Source: Styela clava (taxonomy: Eukaryota; Chordata; Ascidiacea; Stolidobranchia; Styelidae). From it: a DNA stretch of 64,000 nucleotides. The notes under the pieces are model-generated. The model saw nothing but the letters and a program-made list of their open reading frames with translations, had not been told where the DNA came from and did not search any database. The translations under genes and the position numbers were made by a program. Location: the NCBI RefSeq assembly GCF_964204865.1, contig NC_135255.1, forward strand, positions 20,055,135-20,119,134. The letters are read 5' to 3'. Within the stretch, counting starts at the first letter, position 1. Every line of letters begins with the position of its first letter. Shown here piece after piece: positions 10,001 through 20,449 of the stretch.

Positions 10001-12158
10001 CAAAACTACACCAAGAGAAGATAAGATTTGTTTCGGAAGTTTTCTATAGATATAAACATTGATTATATATCTGTGACCCACTCTATTCTGTTCCGCGATA
10101 AAAATATATTTTTTGACCCATTCATTGAAAAAGGTTCGCCATCCCTGCCCTAGACAATCAGCGACTGATATGCAACAAGATATATTTTTGGAAGGGTTGG
10201 ATCTTTCCGATTTGGCCCTGGCTCCCAAATTTATTACACACTGCGCTGGTGCGCTCAATTAGTCGAAATTCAAACATTTTCCATAAATAGTAAACTACTT
10301 TTATAAGGCCTAATTTAAGTTTATAAAAACACATGCCGGTGTAGCGGTTGACCAATTGTTTCAAATACGCTAGCCATCGAATCGTTCATCATCGTACATG
10401 GTGGGTTAGCAAGTTTAAATCTGCATCTGAAACAAATAACTGCTTAAAAATTGTCTATAACTGACATGGGTTGGGGAACAGACTAGAAATTGGGTTTGCC
10501 TTCCGTTTTATCAACTTTCCTCTCTTGCGAAGTAAACACTGAAAAAAAAAAATTGAAACAAATTACTGGTTGAAAATTCTCTATATTTGACACGGCCTAG
10601 TAAACAAACGAGAGATGGGATTTGTCTTATGGCCAAACCGTCTTATCAGCTTTAACAATATGTAAATGAATGAACATTAGAATACATGAAAGTTCGATAT
10701 ACAGTACTACGTTCCTTTTTGTATTATGTCGTCACATTTATATAATAGATTCATATTCCTTTTATGACGTCACGATTTTGTACCCGATATGGACTGGTAG
10801 CCGAACTACAAATGGATTTGCCTCATGACTAAACCGTTTTTTCAGCTCAACACACAAAAAAATCCTATTTTAACATGCTTTTGCCTCTCGCAGACGAACC
10901 TGAAGAAACAACTATTTTGTATACCACCGATGTAGCCAATGACAACTCATCAATGTTGGTCAACGTTCTCGTCCCAATAAGTATTGTCCTTTTACTGGTC
11001 GCACTGGCAATTCTAATTGTTGTTCTAAAAAGGTTGGTATATAATCTTAGAACTTACTTTTATTGGGAATTTTTTATTTGAGGTCGAGTTGCGGTTTCTA
11101 TAAAATATACCGTGCTCTGTGAAGCATTTTCCTGATACTCCACTCAAAATAAGATCCCACACACCCACTCAGAAGTAAAAGAGTCTTGTCGCTGAGCACG
11201 CGGCTTAAGGTCGGAAAGAAACCATGGCCTAATGGTTAAAGCCATAGACTTTATGTGTATTGACATTGTAGGTAACTCATCTCGAGGTCAAATCCCATCA
11301 CGATACCCAGGGTGTAGTAGATAAAGTAGGCAATGCAGAATTGGAACGATTTTGGCCCTTTTAGGTGTAGTTGCTCTAAACATTTGTAATTGTTGAAACG
11401 CGCGACTGCTGGGCACACCAGGTCGCTTTGACGTATTAATTTTTTTTTTTTTAAATAGTCAATATAGTTTACTTTTATACGACTTTTCATTGTTATTTTC
11501 TTGTTAGACTTTCTTACCGGTGCCGCTGCTCTATACCCTAATTTGATTTTCCGCGACCCTGGAATACTTTTTCATAATTTATTTTAATTTGTATATCTAG
11601 TGTGTTTTCAGGATGGTGAAACAATAAACTACTGACTACATAAAGTTAAATATATGTGGGGGCTTGCACATGGTCTTGTTCGGAGCGAAATTCCACGATA
11701 TACCAATATAGTTTACCGGTTATCATGCGTTCATTTCATCGTTAATTTACCAATTACAATATTTCATATTCAGGAAAAAACAAAAACAAAGCGGAAATCC
11801 AGCAAAGAGCGACCAATCAAACGCTGTAGCTTCTTCTTCCAACCAATCAGGAGGTGGCATTTATTCAGCGGCAGAAGATATCAATCTACAAATTGGCGGA
11901 GCCAGTTCGAGTAACCAATCACAGCAAGGACAAAGCAGTCACGTGTCCAGTTTTAACCCATCAGATGTCGCATATTCCACAGTGGAAAAGATTCAAGGAA
12001 CAAAGCAAACAGTGGAATATCATAAAACAATGGTGGATAATGTACTATATGGGGAAACAGGGGGAGGAAACGGCGATGCTCAGAAAAAAACACCAGGTGC
12101 CCCACCTAGTGACAAGGCCGAAACAGTGGTAAATGTTCTATATGGAGCCACAACATAG
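7083..12158 (+). CDS. CUB-domain single-pass receptor with tyrosine-motif tail (six exons)
   Basis: Exons: 7083-7137, 7890-8153, 8447-8680, 9168-9296, 10894-11032, 11774-12158. All introns are GT-AG and the phases join (1,1,1,1,2), giving 401 aa. Exon 1 supplies a signal peptide (Met at 1 or 7, then NFIHQLLLIA). Exons 2 and 3 form a CUB domain, residues about 22-184, with SLNYPKEYGEKGSCKWDF, a later Cys-Pro-His-Ala-Tyr segment and the closing GFKIEYRY, plus several extra cysteines. Exon 4 is a Thr/Ser stalk. Exon 5 carries a membrane helix near residues 250-272, followed by Lys-Arg. The tail has tyrosines 304, 341, 356, 366 and 397; V-A-Y341-S-T-V fits the ITIM pattern. Likely a plasma-membrane signalling or recognition receptor; ligand unknown. 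Exon 1 is the least certain: its donor GTAAGT and phase fit exactly, but no homologue guided it. Confidence 0.72.
8843..8893. promoter_or_regulatory. TGACGTCA palindromes in receptor intron 3
   Basis: Perfect CRE-type palindromes lie at 8843-8850 and 8886-8893, with near matches close by (ACGTCATCAC at 9001). Another is at 10765-10772 in intron 4. The same motif clusters downstream of both receptor genes. Whether these are enhancers or just a repeat unit containing the motif cannot be told from sequence. Confidence 0.35.
9436..10147. mobile_element. hAT-type non-autonomous element (712 bp) in receptor intron 4
   Basis: Terminal inverted repeats CAGGGATGGCGAACC and GGTTCGCCATCCCTG are perfect. 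The target duplication CCCTAGAC (9428-9435 and 10148-10155) is also perfect. GTGACCCGC repeats sit just inside the left end. No transposase is visible. It lies wholly within the intron and should be spliced out. Confidence 0.92.
11223..11455 (+). repeat. tRNA-derived SINE, family 2
   Basis: The head resembles a tRNA gene: an A-box-like TGGCCTAATGGTTAAAGC at 11225-11242, and a B-box-like GAGGTCAAATCCCATC about 40 bp later, followed by ACCCAGGGTGTAGTAGAT. It ends in a T-rich run near 11437. Related copies are at 259-505 and 62356-62470. It lies in the last intron of the receptor gene. Confidence 0.7.
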
Positions 12159-13020
12159 AGAGTTTCATCCATATTCAGCTGACCTCAAAAGTACACACAC
12201 TTTTCCATCGACGAAATATGGCGTCGTTGTCGATATTGGACACGAAATGGACCTATTGACCGTTTTGTTATTTTGCATTTCATTCATTCATGTTGTAAAA
12301 AATCGCTTTTCTCTTTAACTACAGGATCAATTGCTTTGAAATTTTCAGTGGTTAAAGATTGTTAATATCGTTGGAAGGCTATTACCTTCATTTATTTCAA
12401 ACATTTTGTGGATCATATGGGATTTGTTTTCACTTCCGCATTTCAGCGCTCTCGGCGATTTACCGGTACTGAGAGATTTGATGCTACTTCGTTTTAGTTT
12501 TCGTGTCCATATAATTGAGCATTGCTCTCTTTTTTTACAGATATTATATAAATATACATAAATTGTAATATATATTTTACAACTAACAGTCACTTAGTTA
12601 GTAGGACTCAGTGATTTAATAGACGCAATCCGCGGTAATAAGAACCCGGCCAGTTCCAATTTTTTTTCTGAGGAGGGGGGTCAAATATTTTTTTTTGTAT
12701 AATGACGTAATACGATGCCTTCTCGTGCCTTCAATCAAAGTCAGATAAAGGCAGCCACTGATATTTAACATTATCTTAAAGAGTCTATCTACTAACTTAC
12801 TTCGCTATCAAAGTTATCCAAGGTATATAAGTGCGCATTTTCATCTAACTTGGTTTAAGGCCAGGCTTAAGTCTATGGATGATCATTGGTTCAATTCACA
12901 CTTTAGTACGCAGGTAGACGTGCACAAAATTGTGACGTCATAATATTGAAATGACGTGATAATAAGAATGTGATTTTTATAATATGACGTCATAATACAA
13001 ATATCATGTTTCTCTCCTTA
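12159..13020 (+). other. 3' flank of the receptor gene with TGACGTCA motifs
   Basis: It starts like the flank of the left paralogue at 1481 and ends with the same TGACGTCA cluster (12933-12940, 12985-12992). The middle (about 12320-12900) is longer here than in the left copy and holds no recognised gene. Confidence 0.5.
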
Positions 13021-13077
13021 AAAACTCTTAAAAGTTTGGGAGCTGCTGGCCAGAACATCATTTATGGTGTAAACATC

Positions 13078-13380
13078 AAACGAGAATGTCGGTCAGAGAC
13101 CGAAGACTTATCGATCGAAAGTTAGGGGGTCCCCAAAACATCGCTCTTACTTCATAGTGACACCTTGTGTTCCATCACTAATTAATTATTAACTAGCTAA
13201 TTTATACGACATAATTCGCCCAAAATCAATAGGCGTCTGGTCCGAGATATGATGAATGCACATGCAATTTGGAGCAGATTCAACTTCGCTTTCATGAGAT
13301 ATCGCGTTCATCTAACAGACAAACAGACAAATAATACCTATCAACATATTTACTGATCTTAAGATCGATAAGTAATAACA
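13078..13380. repeat. Interspersed repeat D, copy 1
   Basis: Begins CGAGAATGTCGGTCAGAG then CTTATCGATCGAAAG, and ends with GAGATATCGC, CATCTAACAGACAAACAGAC and GATCGATAAGTAAT. The GATCGATAAG near the end is the inverse of CTTATCGATC near the start. Copies at 32548-32850 and 35812-36101 share the full length. A non-autonomous transposon of unassigned class. Confidence 0.7.
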
Positions 13381-14158
13381 TATTGGACATAAAATGGCCA
13401 TGTAACACTTCTAAAACAAGAACATGAATACCGCCCGGAGTGGCTAAATTGTTGTCCATTCTATGGGAACAAAACATCAGACAATGCTATTTTATTTTTC
13501 TGGCCTGCCAAAGATGGCGGTGCCCACTAACAGGGGCGTAGTGGAGGGTGGTTTTGGGTGTCGGAACTCTCCCCCCTCTTTTAAAATGTAAAAAAATGAA
13601 AGAATTTTTCTGTTTCATACATATCAATATTGCGTAGGTTGAAACGTTTTCAAGGCCCTCAAGACTCAAAAACACACGATTCCCGACGTTCGATCCCCCT
13701 GTTTCGATCTAACTCAGCAAATAGAAATTTCATAATCCCTTCCATTGGAAATTTCTGGCTACGTCTCTGCCTGCTAATAAGCCATAATTTTAAATTCAAT
13801 CTTTTTTTTTAAATCGTTTTTACGGTATACCCCCTTTGCCCCCAAATCTAGGATAAGAAAATGTTGATTTCGAAATGCGAAAAAATTAAATTAGGATAAC
13901 AAACTTTGTCAATCAATCAATCAAAATTTGATTTTTCCAAACACAGAGACAAAATTTTCGTCAACTCGGAGTCTGGAGTTGACTGTATATCTTAACATAA
14001 GAGATATGGAAAAATAGTGAATCGAAGCTCCGGTTACAAATAAAATTTTCTTCCTACCTTCCTACCGTCTTGTCATCGCTATCATCAACAATATCACCGG
14101 TAGGCTACTTCTTCCCGTATAAAAATTTGTTTAATCAAGTCTATTGTATGTACTAGGG
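13381..14158. other. Intergenic; one probable transposon remnant
   Basis: A segment opens with CAGGGGCGTAGTGGAGGG at 13530 and closes with GGCTACGTCTCTGCCTG near 13770. These are imperfect inverted repeats, but no target duplication is visible. The rest shows nothing recognisable. Confidence 0.35.
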
Positions 14159-14629
14159 CAGGGTGGTCCAAGGTTGTCGGCTCCGCGGGCCACAAAATTA
14201 TTTTTGCAGCGTTCGCGGGCCACAATAGTGACGAGAATAGGAAAACAGTGCAATACAAAACAAACACTTTTATTGTACAATAACATAGTTATCAGGCATA
14301 GCGATTCCAGGCTAATAGAATTCGCATTCGATTTTTAGTTTTCTATGATGCTAATATTGTTAGCATATATTCTCGACCAAAAAGTTAGAAAGCCAGATAA
14401 CAATTTAGACTGCCAAGCACATCATTCAACTTCGCTAGTTTCCCCAGCTAGCCACAACACTAATTAATTCAGTGACATTAGTGATGACAATATTTCAAAA
14501 GATTTTTCTCATTAATTTTTAACGAAACAACACGAAATGCAATTTTTTGTTACTCTCCGAATGTGACGCGGGCCACAGATGAAGCGGCGGGCCCCATGTG
14601 ACCCGCGGGCCTGGGTTTGGACCACCCTG
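14159..14629. mobile_element. hAT-type element (471 bp), family CAGGGTGGTCC
   Basis: Ends are CAGGGTGGTCCAAGG and TTTGGACCACCCTG. The target duplication is TACTAGGG/TACTAGGC (14151-14158, 14630-14637), 7 of 8 matching. CGCGGGCCACA repeats sit inside both ends. The same family recurs at 55160-55457. Confidence 0.85.
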
Positions 14630-14643
14630 TACTAGGCCTACAG

Positions 14644-15025
14644 CAGGGGTCGACAAACTTTTGTTGTTCGCGGGCCAAAATCAAAGGTTGCAAGTCATTG
14701 GCGGGTCGCACATATTTTCAGAAAGTTAACAACCGAAGGAATGACCAATGAATCACATTTTTTCACACAGATTTCAGGTAAATTTTAAGCAGTGCGCGAA
14801 GACTGATCATTTGATAATTTTCGGCGTCATTAAACCATTTGCACTCATCATCGACTTTTTTACATTCTGTTGTCTAATTATAATATAAACGAGTGACTGT
14901 GAATTATATACTTAAATTCTGTCACGTAAAGAATATAATCGTCAACACAGCTGTTTTAATATAATTCAGTGAAGCGTCGCGGGTCGGATTATATTTCTCC
15001 GCGGGTCGTAGTTTGCGGACCCCTG
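14644..15025. mobile_element. hAT-type element (382 bp), family CAGGGGTC
   Basis: Ends are CAGGGGTCGACAAAC and GTTTGCGGACCCCTG with a perfect 8-bp duplication GCCTACAG (14636-14643, 15026-15033). It inserted 14 bp from the end of the neighbouring hAT, so the two target duplications overlap by two bases. Confidence 0.9.
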
Positions 15026-15422
15026 GCCTACAGCATTTTTCGAGTGGCCAAACAGTTCAGCACAGCTCTTGCCGCTATTACGTCCCGTTTTTTTTTTCTG
15101 CAAGCTGCATGGTTTAGCGAACTGCCCTTCTTTTCTTTCGAGACATGCATAACAAATGAGTTGCTGATCGGCTCCTGTCGTTTCGTTCGTAGTCTGATAA
15201 ACCATAAAATAATTCAGACCCCCCCGCTAACCTCAAATGTGTACGAGCTTTTGTTTCTAAGCTTTTGTTGTAAGAAAACAGACTAATCGATTTCAGAATT
15301 GCACTGTTCGAAGGGCCATTATTTTTATATTTTATCTTGATTTCGAGATAATAATGACTGACTTCAAAGAATTATGCCGAAAAACGATTTTTAGGCAGAT
15401 TGCGTTTGTCGTATTTTGATAG

Positions 15423-15650
15423 CTCGGTGATGTGGCGCATCGTGTTAAGCGTTAGGAATACACTCGCCATCGCACCTTTGATTACCCTGCATGCGTTCGC
15501 AGGTTCGAATTCCATGGGAAATAATTATGTCCGAGGATTGATGAACTGGATAACTAACCACCCGACATGGACTGGTAACCGGACGAGAAGTCGTAGTTCG
15601 CCACATGACTAAGCCGTCTTATTCGCTTTATTTTCACAAAAATAGTTGAT
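15423..15650 (+). repeat. tRNA-derived SINE, family 1 (diverged)
   Basis: The head has a degraded A box (GTGGCGCATCGTGTTAAGCG), the family-specific TTAGGAATACACTCGCCATCGCACC stretch and a B box GGTTCGAATTCC. The body continues with ACATGGACTGGTAACCGGACGAG and GACTAAGCCGTCTTATTCGC. Family 1 has many copies in the window on both strands. Confidence 0.7.
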
Positions 15651-16069
15651 AGAGACATATGTATGTAAATAAATATATTGCGATCTTAGAAACAACAATG
15701 ACACAAATAAATGAAATAAAAACGATAAAAAAAATTAATATCTTAACGTATTTTGCGGACCATAAGACGCACTTCAAACCTTTTGTTCGGTAAAATACGG
15801 TTTTCAGATTGTTTCCGATTTTACAAGTTTTTATGAAGTTGAAAATTTACTAGCGCGATAACTGAACTATATAATGAGTATTTTTCTTTTCAAGCAAGTA
15901 TATATATAAGCAAGAAGACCTCTTAATAAAACGTAAGCATAAAGCATAATTGAAGTGAACCTACAAGAAAAAAGCTAGTTAAAATGTTGTTTAACAAAGC
16001 AAGTTTTGCATGTGCGTTCTGAAAGCCTTCGATTGTTATGTGATGTGGACGGAGTGTAATGAAGCCCGG

Positions 16070-17053
16070 TCATTCGGTCAGGTAAAAGTGTTTTACCAAG
16101 CATGACTCCAATACGGACATCGGCTTTATGAAAATAGTCTCTAATGACTGATGCGATTGTCTATAGCGTCTACGATTTTTCAACATCTCAGAGTTCACCA
16201 TCGTCAGCAAATCTAGCACATGTTTTTTCTTACCATGTTTTCTGAAAATGGTGTTTATTGATGTAATCAGAATAGAACCGTTTCCATCTTTATACGCTAT
16301 GTGACCTGGGAGTGTGGAGTTGATGATGACAATGTCGCTGATAATAGGTACTGCTACTTTTGGGTCTGAGCAATCAGTTTCAATGTCATCAGTTTCTATC
16401 TGTGAATCTATCGCTTTCATATGAATTTTTCCTCGACAACATTGATATATAAAAAATTTTGGAATCCCTTGGAGGCCCTCGGCGACATCATTTTGGAACA
16501 TGTTGTCAATCTCCTTTCTTTCAATATAATCAGTTTCCCCATTTTTCCCATACATGACTTCTATTTCTTGTTTTTTAGATTCGTCCTTGAGCAAATTACC
16601 GTGTGTCATTATTATAATGACCACGAAAGAACAGTGATTTTTCGATATTTCAGATATGCCCTTCAAAAGCGTGCGCATTTCCTCAGCTGATTTATCTAAG
16701 TGAGCCTTGTCCCCATACAAATCGCATCCTAGAAACTTCCATAGGTTTACCATCTTTTCAACGTCTTTGTCACACGCTGGTTTTCTGCTATGTGGATTTT
16801 CATCTCTATTTTCGTCATAAAACGAGTTGTTTATTATCAATACGCGCCCTTTTTTGCCATTCAACGGATAAACGCCTGGCTCGTCCGATTCGATGGTGCG
16901 TTCTTCTCCGGCTGTTAGAACTGCGACGGCCCTCGCTATGTCGCCTGCTATGTTACATGCACCCCCTGTCGCTGTACGTTGTTGTTTCGGAGTTTTTCTT
17001 TTCTCAGATTTACAATTTTTCGTCGCTTGATAGTCATCGCAACTACTCAACAT
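16070..17053 (-). CDS. Caspase-like cysteine protease with QCCRG active site
   Basis: A 327-aa caspase-fold protein counted from the first ATG (17051-17053). The open frame continues upstream without ATG to 17107, so a 5' exon is possible. Seen: the p20 strand KKGRVLIINNSFYD, an Arg preceding P-A-C-D-K-D-V where caspases usually have R-x-G-T-x-x-D, catalytic His151 in MTHGN, and catalytic Cys206 in QCCRG with a second Cys just before it. The p10 part has substrate-pocket-like PGHIAYKDGNGS and ends near KHFYLTE, like the usual caspase C-terminus. No death-fold prodomain is visible in this exon. Likely an apoptosis or immune protease. All catalytic residues are present; specificity cannot be judged. 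Confidence 0.8.
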   Translation of the reverse strand: MLSSCDDYQATKNCKSEKRKTPKQQRTATGGACNIAGDIARAVAVLTAGEERTIESDEPGVYPLNGKKGRVLIINNSFYDENRDENPHSRKPACDKDVEKMVNLWKFLGCDLYGDKAHLDKSAEEMRTLLKGISEISKNHCSFVVIIIMTHGNLLKDESKKQEIEVMYGKNGETDYIERKEIDNMFQNDVAEGLQGIPKFFIYQCCRGKIHMKAIDSQIETDDIETDCSDPKVAVPIISDIVIINSTLPGHIAYKDGNGSILITSINTIFRKHGKKKHVLDLLTMVNSEMLKNRRRYRQSHQSLETIFIKPMSVLESCLVKHFYLTE

Positions 17054-17109
17054 TGTGAAGTTCGCCTGAAGGTTCTTCTCAAAAAATGAATATTGGATGT
17101 CCCCCACAG

Positions 17110-18480
17110 CTGGCTTTTATGCTTATCATAATCATGACGATGACCAATTTGAAACGGTCATGCCATTAAATTTTGAATGAATCAGTTAAGAACTATGAGT
17201 AAAACACAGCAATATTACTTGAATTCAGAATGCATGTTTTCTTGCAAATTTGTAGCAACAAGTATGTATGTATCTCATGTAATTTTATTCGGGTTTGATT
17301 TTGCTTTCGCTTGAAATTTTTTATTGACGGAACCCAGAGCAGATAAATTAAATATATTTGTTAGTTAAACTGTTTCACTAAAATCTCATTCTAAACTTTT
17401 TTTAAATTTTTTTAAAAGGCCCGGCTCACCTTAACCCGGATTGTTATGATTATTAAATTATATAATTCTTGTCATAACTCAATGATAATGGGTTGTATTG
17501 TTTTTAATATCATTTATGAACGGGACTTAGTAATTAAAGCACGGTTGAACGTTAGTTTTACCTACAACTTTGAAATCATCACGCACTAATATGATGCGCA
17601 ATACCCACTCAAACATGTTTTTCAGTTGACTCAACCGTTTGACGTCTTGTCGTTCCTATATAGGTTATAGGTTAGTAGACTACGTTGGATATTCTAGAAC
17701 CCCATTTTTATAAAACATTGGTTGAATGCGAGGTGTATCTCAGTATTATTGCCATTGACCAACCTAAAAAATCCGGTTGAAAAATTTGAATACTGGCGAT
17801 CTTCATAATTGTTTTCATGCCAAGGTTTTATTAATATTTAGAATTATTCTCAAACCACAGTATATAATTTATTTTGTCCCAATTCTACCGCGCCATTGAA
17901 TGGTAATTTAAATAAAATATGATCACGCGTCAACTGACATAACGACACCCACTTAATTGCTTACTTATTTTTTCTGACGAAGTTGACTCAATTTTTTCGC
18001 GTATTTTGAATAGGTAATGAGTTCATAGTTCAGTAGACTACCTAAAAAATTTAATTTGATTTCAAAACATAAACAGAATGAAATAACGGAACAACCGAAA
18101 ATAATATCTTTTTTACAATTTGGTTACACAATTCCCGCTAAGGAGGGTGATCTTAAACTAGGTTCCGATTGGGTTTTACACTATTCAGCAATATATACCG
18201 TGTAAAACGCGGATAATCATATGAGTATAATTTTATTCCAACTCCGTAATCAGTATAATAGCATAAACAACGCGTTTGATATCAAAGTTCAGTGAATGAT
18301 TATTTTTCGTGCTTGCAGCGAGCCATTTTCTTCCGGATATGAGTTTATGACTCCAAACCTTTTTAAACGACTCGGTAGTTTTGTGATTGACAGCCGCATT
18401 CCTAAACGTGAATGCGTTGCTAGACTATTTTTTGTTTCGAAGCTGGAGGTTTTAGGAATTTCAAAATAGGACTTTCATAT
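17110..18480. other. AT-rich upstream region of the caspase-like gene
   Basis: No exon-like stretch, tRNA or transposon terminus was recognised. If the caspase has a 5' exon it would lie here on the - strand, but I could not identify one. Confidence 0.35.
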
Positions 18481-18627
18481 TTATGAGGAAAAAGCCGATA
18501 ACATGGCTCATTGTATACCGTACCTAACCACGGCCTTTCTCGCCAGGTTACCGGTCCATGTCGGATAACTGAACAGTTCATACTGTCATACTATTCATAG
18601 GCATAGCGCATAGGGTGTCACAGCTAG

Positions 18628-18925
18628 ATAGGATAGGATTTAAATATTTATCCCGGGGGAGAGGAAAGCCGATAAGCGAACCACGGCCTCTCGTCCGGTT
18701 ACCAGTCCAGGTCGGGTATGTGATTAGTTAGCCAGCTATTTGTTTTCGGAAGCATGGACTTGATGGCGGGGGAACCGGTAACCGACCATCGGTTACATCA
18801 TACATGAACCACCCTACGGTGGCGAGGAGTCCAGCAATCCTCTCGCACATGATCATCCCTGCATGGGATGCGAACCCACGCAGAGTAATTTGAGGTGCTG
18901 TGGTGAGCGTATTCCTAACGCTCCA
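18628..18925 (-). repeat. tRNA-derived SINE, family 1, near full length
   Basis: It reads on the - strand. On the + strand the tail comes first (GGATAGGATTTAAATATTTATCCC), then the body (CACGGCCTCTCGTCCGGTTACCAG), then the tRNA head (GGATGCGAACCCACGC, GTATTCCTAACGCT). A tail fragment of another copy lies at about 18500-18565, and a head fragment at 19926-19963. Confidence 0.8.
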
Positions 18926-19163
18926 GACTGGATTCCATGGCAGGTGCACGCCCGAGGGCGCTAGCGCTCCGCAAAAATGCACGCGAGCGAAATCAATTTT
19001 GCACGCCGAAAATTTGCAATTGCTCACCAATGTAAATCGGTTTAAATGGTTTTAAAATCAATAATCCAGTAATATAAAGATGCCAAAATATTATACCTCC
19101 ACGATTGTCGACAAATACCAGCTTGCAAGATTTGGTCTGATCGAAATATTGCGAAGCAAAAAG

Positions 19164-19292
19164 ACCATGGACCTTTCCCCAACCTTTGACCCGCGAAAAA
19201 TTCCTCTCATTGTTACGTCCTTTTTTGCATCTTGCTGATTGGCCAATGTCACAAAGTAAACAAGGAAGTCGATGCTCGGGGAAAGGTCCATA
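19164..19292. mobile_element. MITE E, internally deleted copy
   Basis: Inverted ends TGGACCTTTCCCCAACC and CTCGGGGAAAGGTCCA match the 501-bp copy at 40653-41153. The interior shares GATTGGCCAATGTCACAAAG with other copies. Confidence 0.65.
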
Positions 19293-19387
19293 TCGTGTTG
19301 AATGATAGGAAATAGGAATCCCGTGAGAATAGTTATGGACGAAAAGATCGCCTCCGCACCAATGGCCAAGTACGGCTCTGATCATAC

Positions 19388-19790
19388 AATAATTTTACAC
19401 GAATGTACTGAACAGTACCGGTATCTAAAGTTGCTCAAACACTCCCAAAATTAGTGACAAAGTATGAAAATAATGTTTGGGGTCAAAGGTCAAACGTCCA
19501 TTTTTGCTCTAATTTTCATCCATTAATTCTACGTAAAAACACTACCAAAATTAATGACAAAGTATGTCCATTTTGCTCTGGTTCAACGTATTTTTTATCC
19601 AATAATTTTACGCGGATGTACTGAACAGTACCGGTATCCAAAGTCGCACAAACACTCTCAAAATTAGCGACAAACTGTAGAAATAATGTTTGGGGTCAAA
19701 GGTCAAACGTCCATTTTTTCTCTGATTCAACGTAATTTTTATCCGATACCGGTAATTTTACGCGGATGTATTGAGAGGTATCTGATGTCA
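19388..19790. repeat. Imperfect tandem repeat array
   Basis: The block AATTTTACGCGGATGTACTGAACAGTACCGGTAT with AAACACTCxCAAAATTAG and TTTGGGGTCAAAGGTCAAACGTCC recurs with starts near 19388, 19605 and 19752. A shorter degenerate unit is in between. Flanking sequence carries the odd phrase 'GCACGC' several times at 19797-19900. No coding potential. Confidence 0.6.
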
Positions 19791-20272
19791 AAGTCAGTTG
19801 CACGCGAGTGCAGTTGTTTTGCACGTCGTGAGCTATAATTGCACGCCAGGAATTCTTATTTGCACGCGGGAATTTCTGATTGCACGCCCGATTTCTCGTT
19901 CAAAAAGGCCATGAAATCCAGACTGGCTAACGCTTAGCCCGTTGAGCCACACCGCCGCGCCATACTGAGACCAGACGCCCCTTGTTTGTGAGACACATTG
20001 AGTGTTTGTTTAATTGAACCAAATGGAGGGAAATTCTTGGAATTTGGATAGTGTGCCATACTAAACTACTAGTGGGCGTAGCATACAATTTTATTTCGAT
20101 CTTTCGTCTACAACACAGAACGCACACAAAAAAATTGCTCAGACAATGACGACGGGGAGTTGGGCAAAACTTAGAGAAAGGTTTATAGCAAACGTTGTAA
20201 CCAGTGTTTGTGCCCATTCACCCACACTCACAAAACTGGAAAAACACATCACGACAATCTATAACTGAAAAA

Positions 20273-20449
20273 ATGAATAAATTTATAAACAGCATACATG
20301 AACACAAGAAAGTAATATTTACGGGCTACTTACTTCTACAGTTGTATATAATTTTGGTGTGTAAAAGTGGTGAAAATTGCGGAATAAGAAGAGTGAGATT
20401 TACGGTGTGTGCCGGACTGCCGGTGCATGTGCCGAAATGCAAATCCTAA
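20273..20449 (+). CDS. Doubtful small ORF, secreted-like (58 aa)
   Basis: An ATG-initiated frame encodes a hydrophobic stretch (VIFTGYLLLQLYIILV) preceded by basic residues, then a short tail with four cysteines. This layout resembles a small secreted or membrane peptide. No homologue is recognised, the frame is short enough to occur by chance, and the surroundings are repeat-rich. Confidence 0.15.
   Translation: MNKFINSIHEHKKVIFTGYLLLQLYIILVCKSGENCGIRRVRFTVCAGLPVHVPKCKS

Noticed and set aside
9908..10258. 116-codon minus-strand frame
   Set aside because: It crosses the right boundary and target duplication of a hAT element, so it cannot be an ancestral coding region.
13078..13380. CRISPR-like or satellite array
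   Set aside because: Repeat D is a dispersed three-copy element, and the ACAGACAAACAGAC stretch is a short microsatellite at its end.
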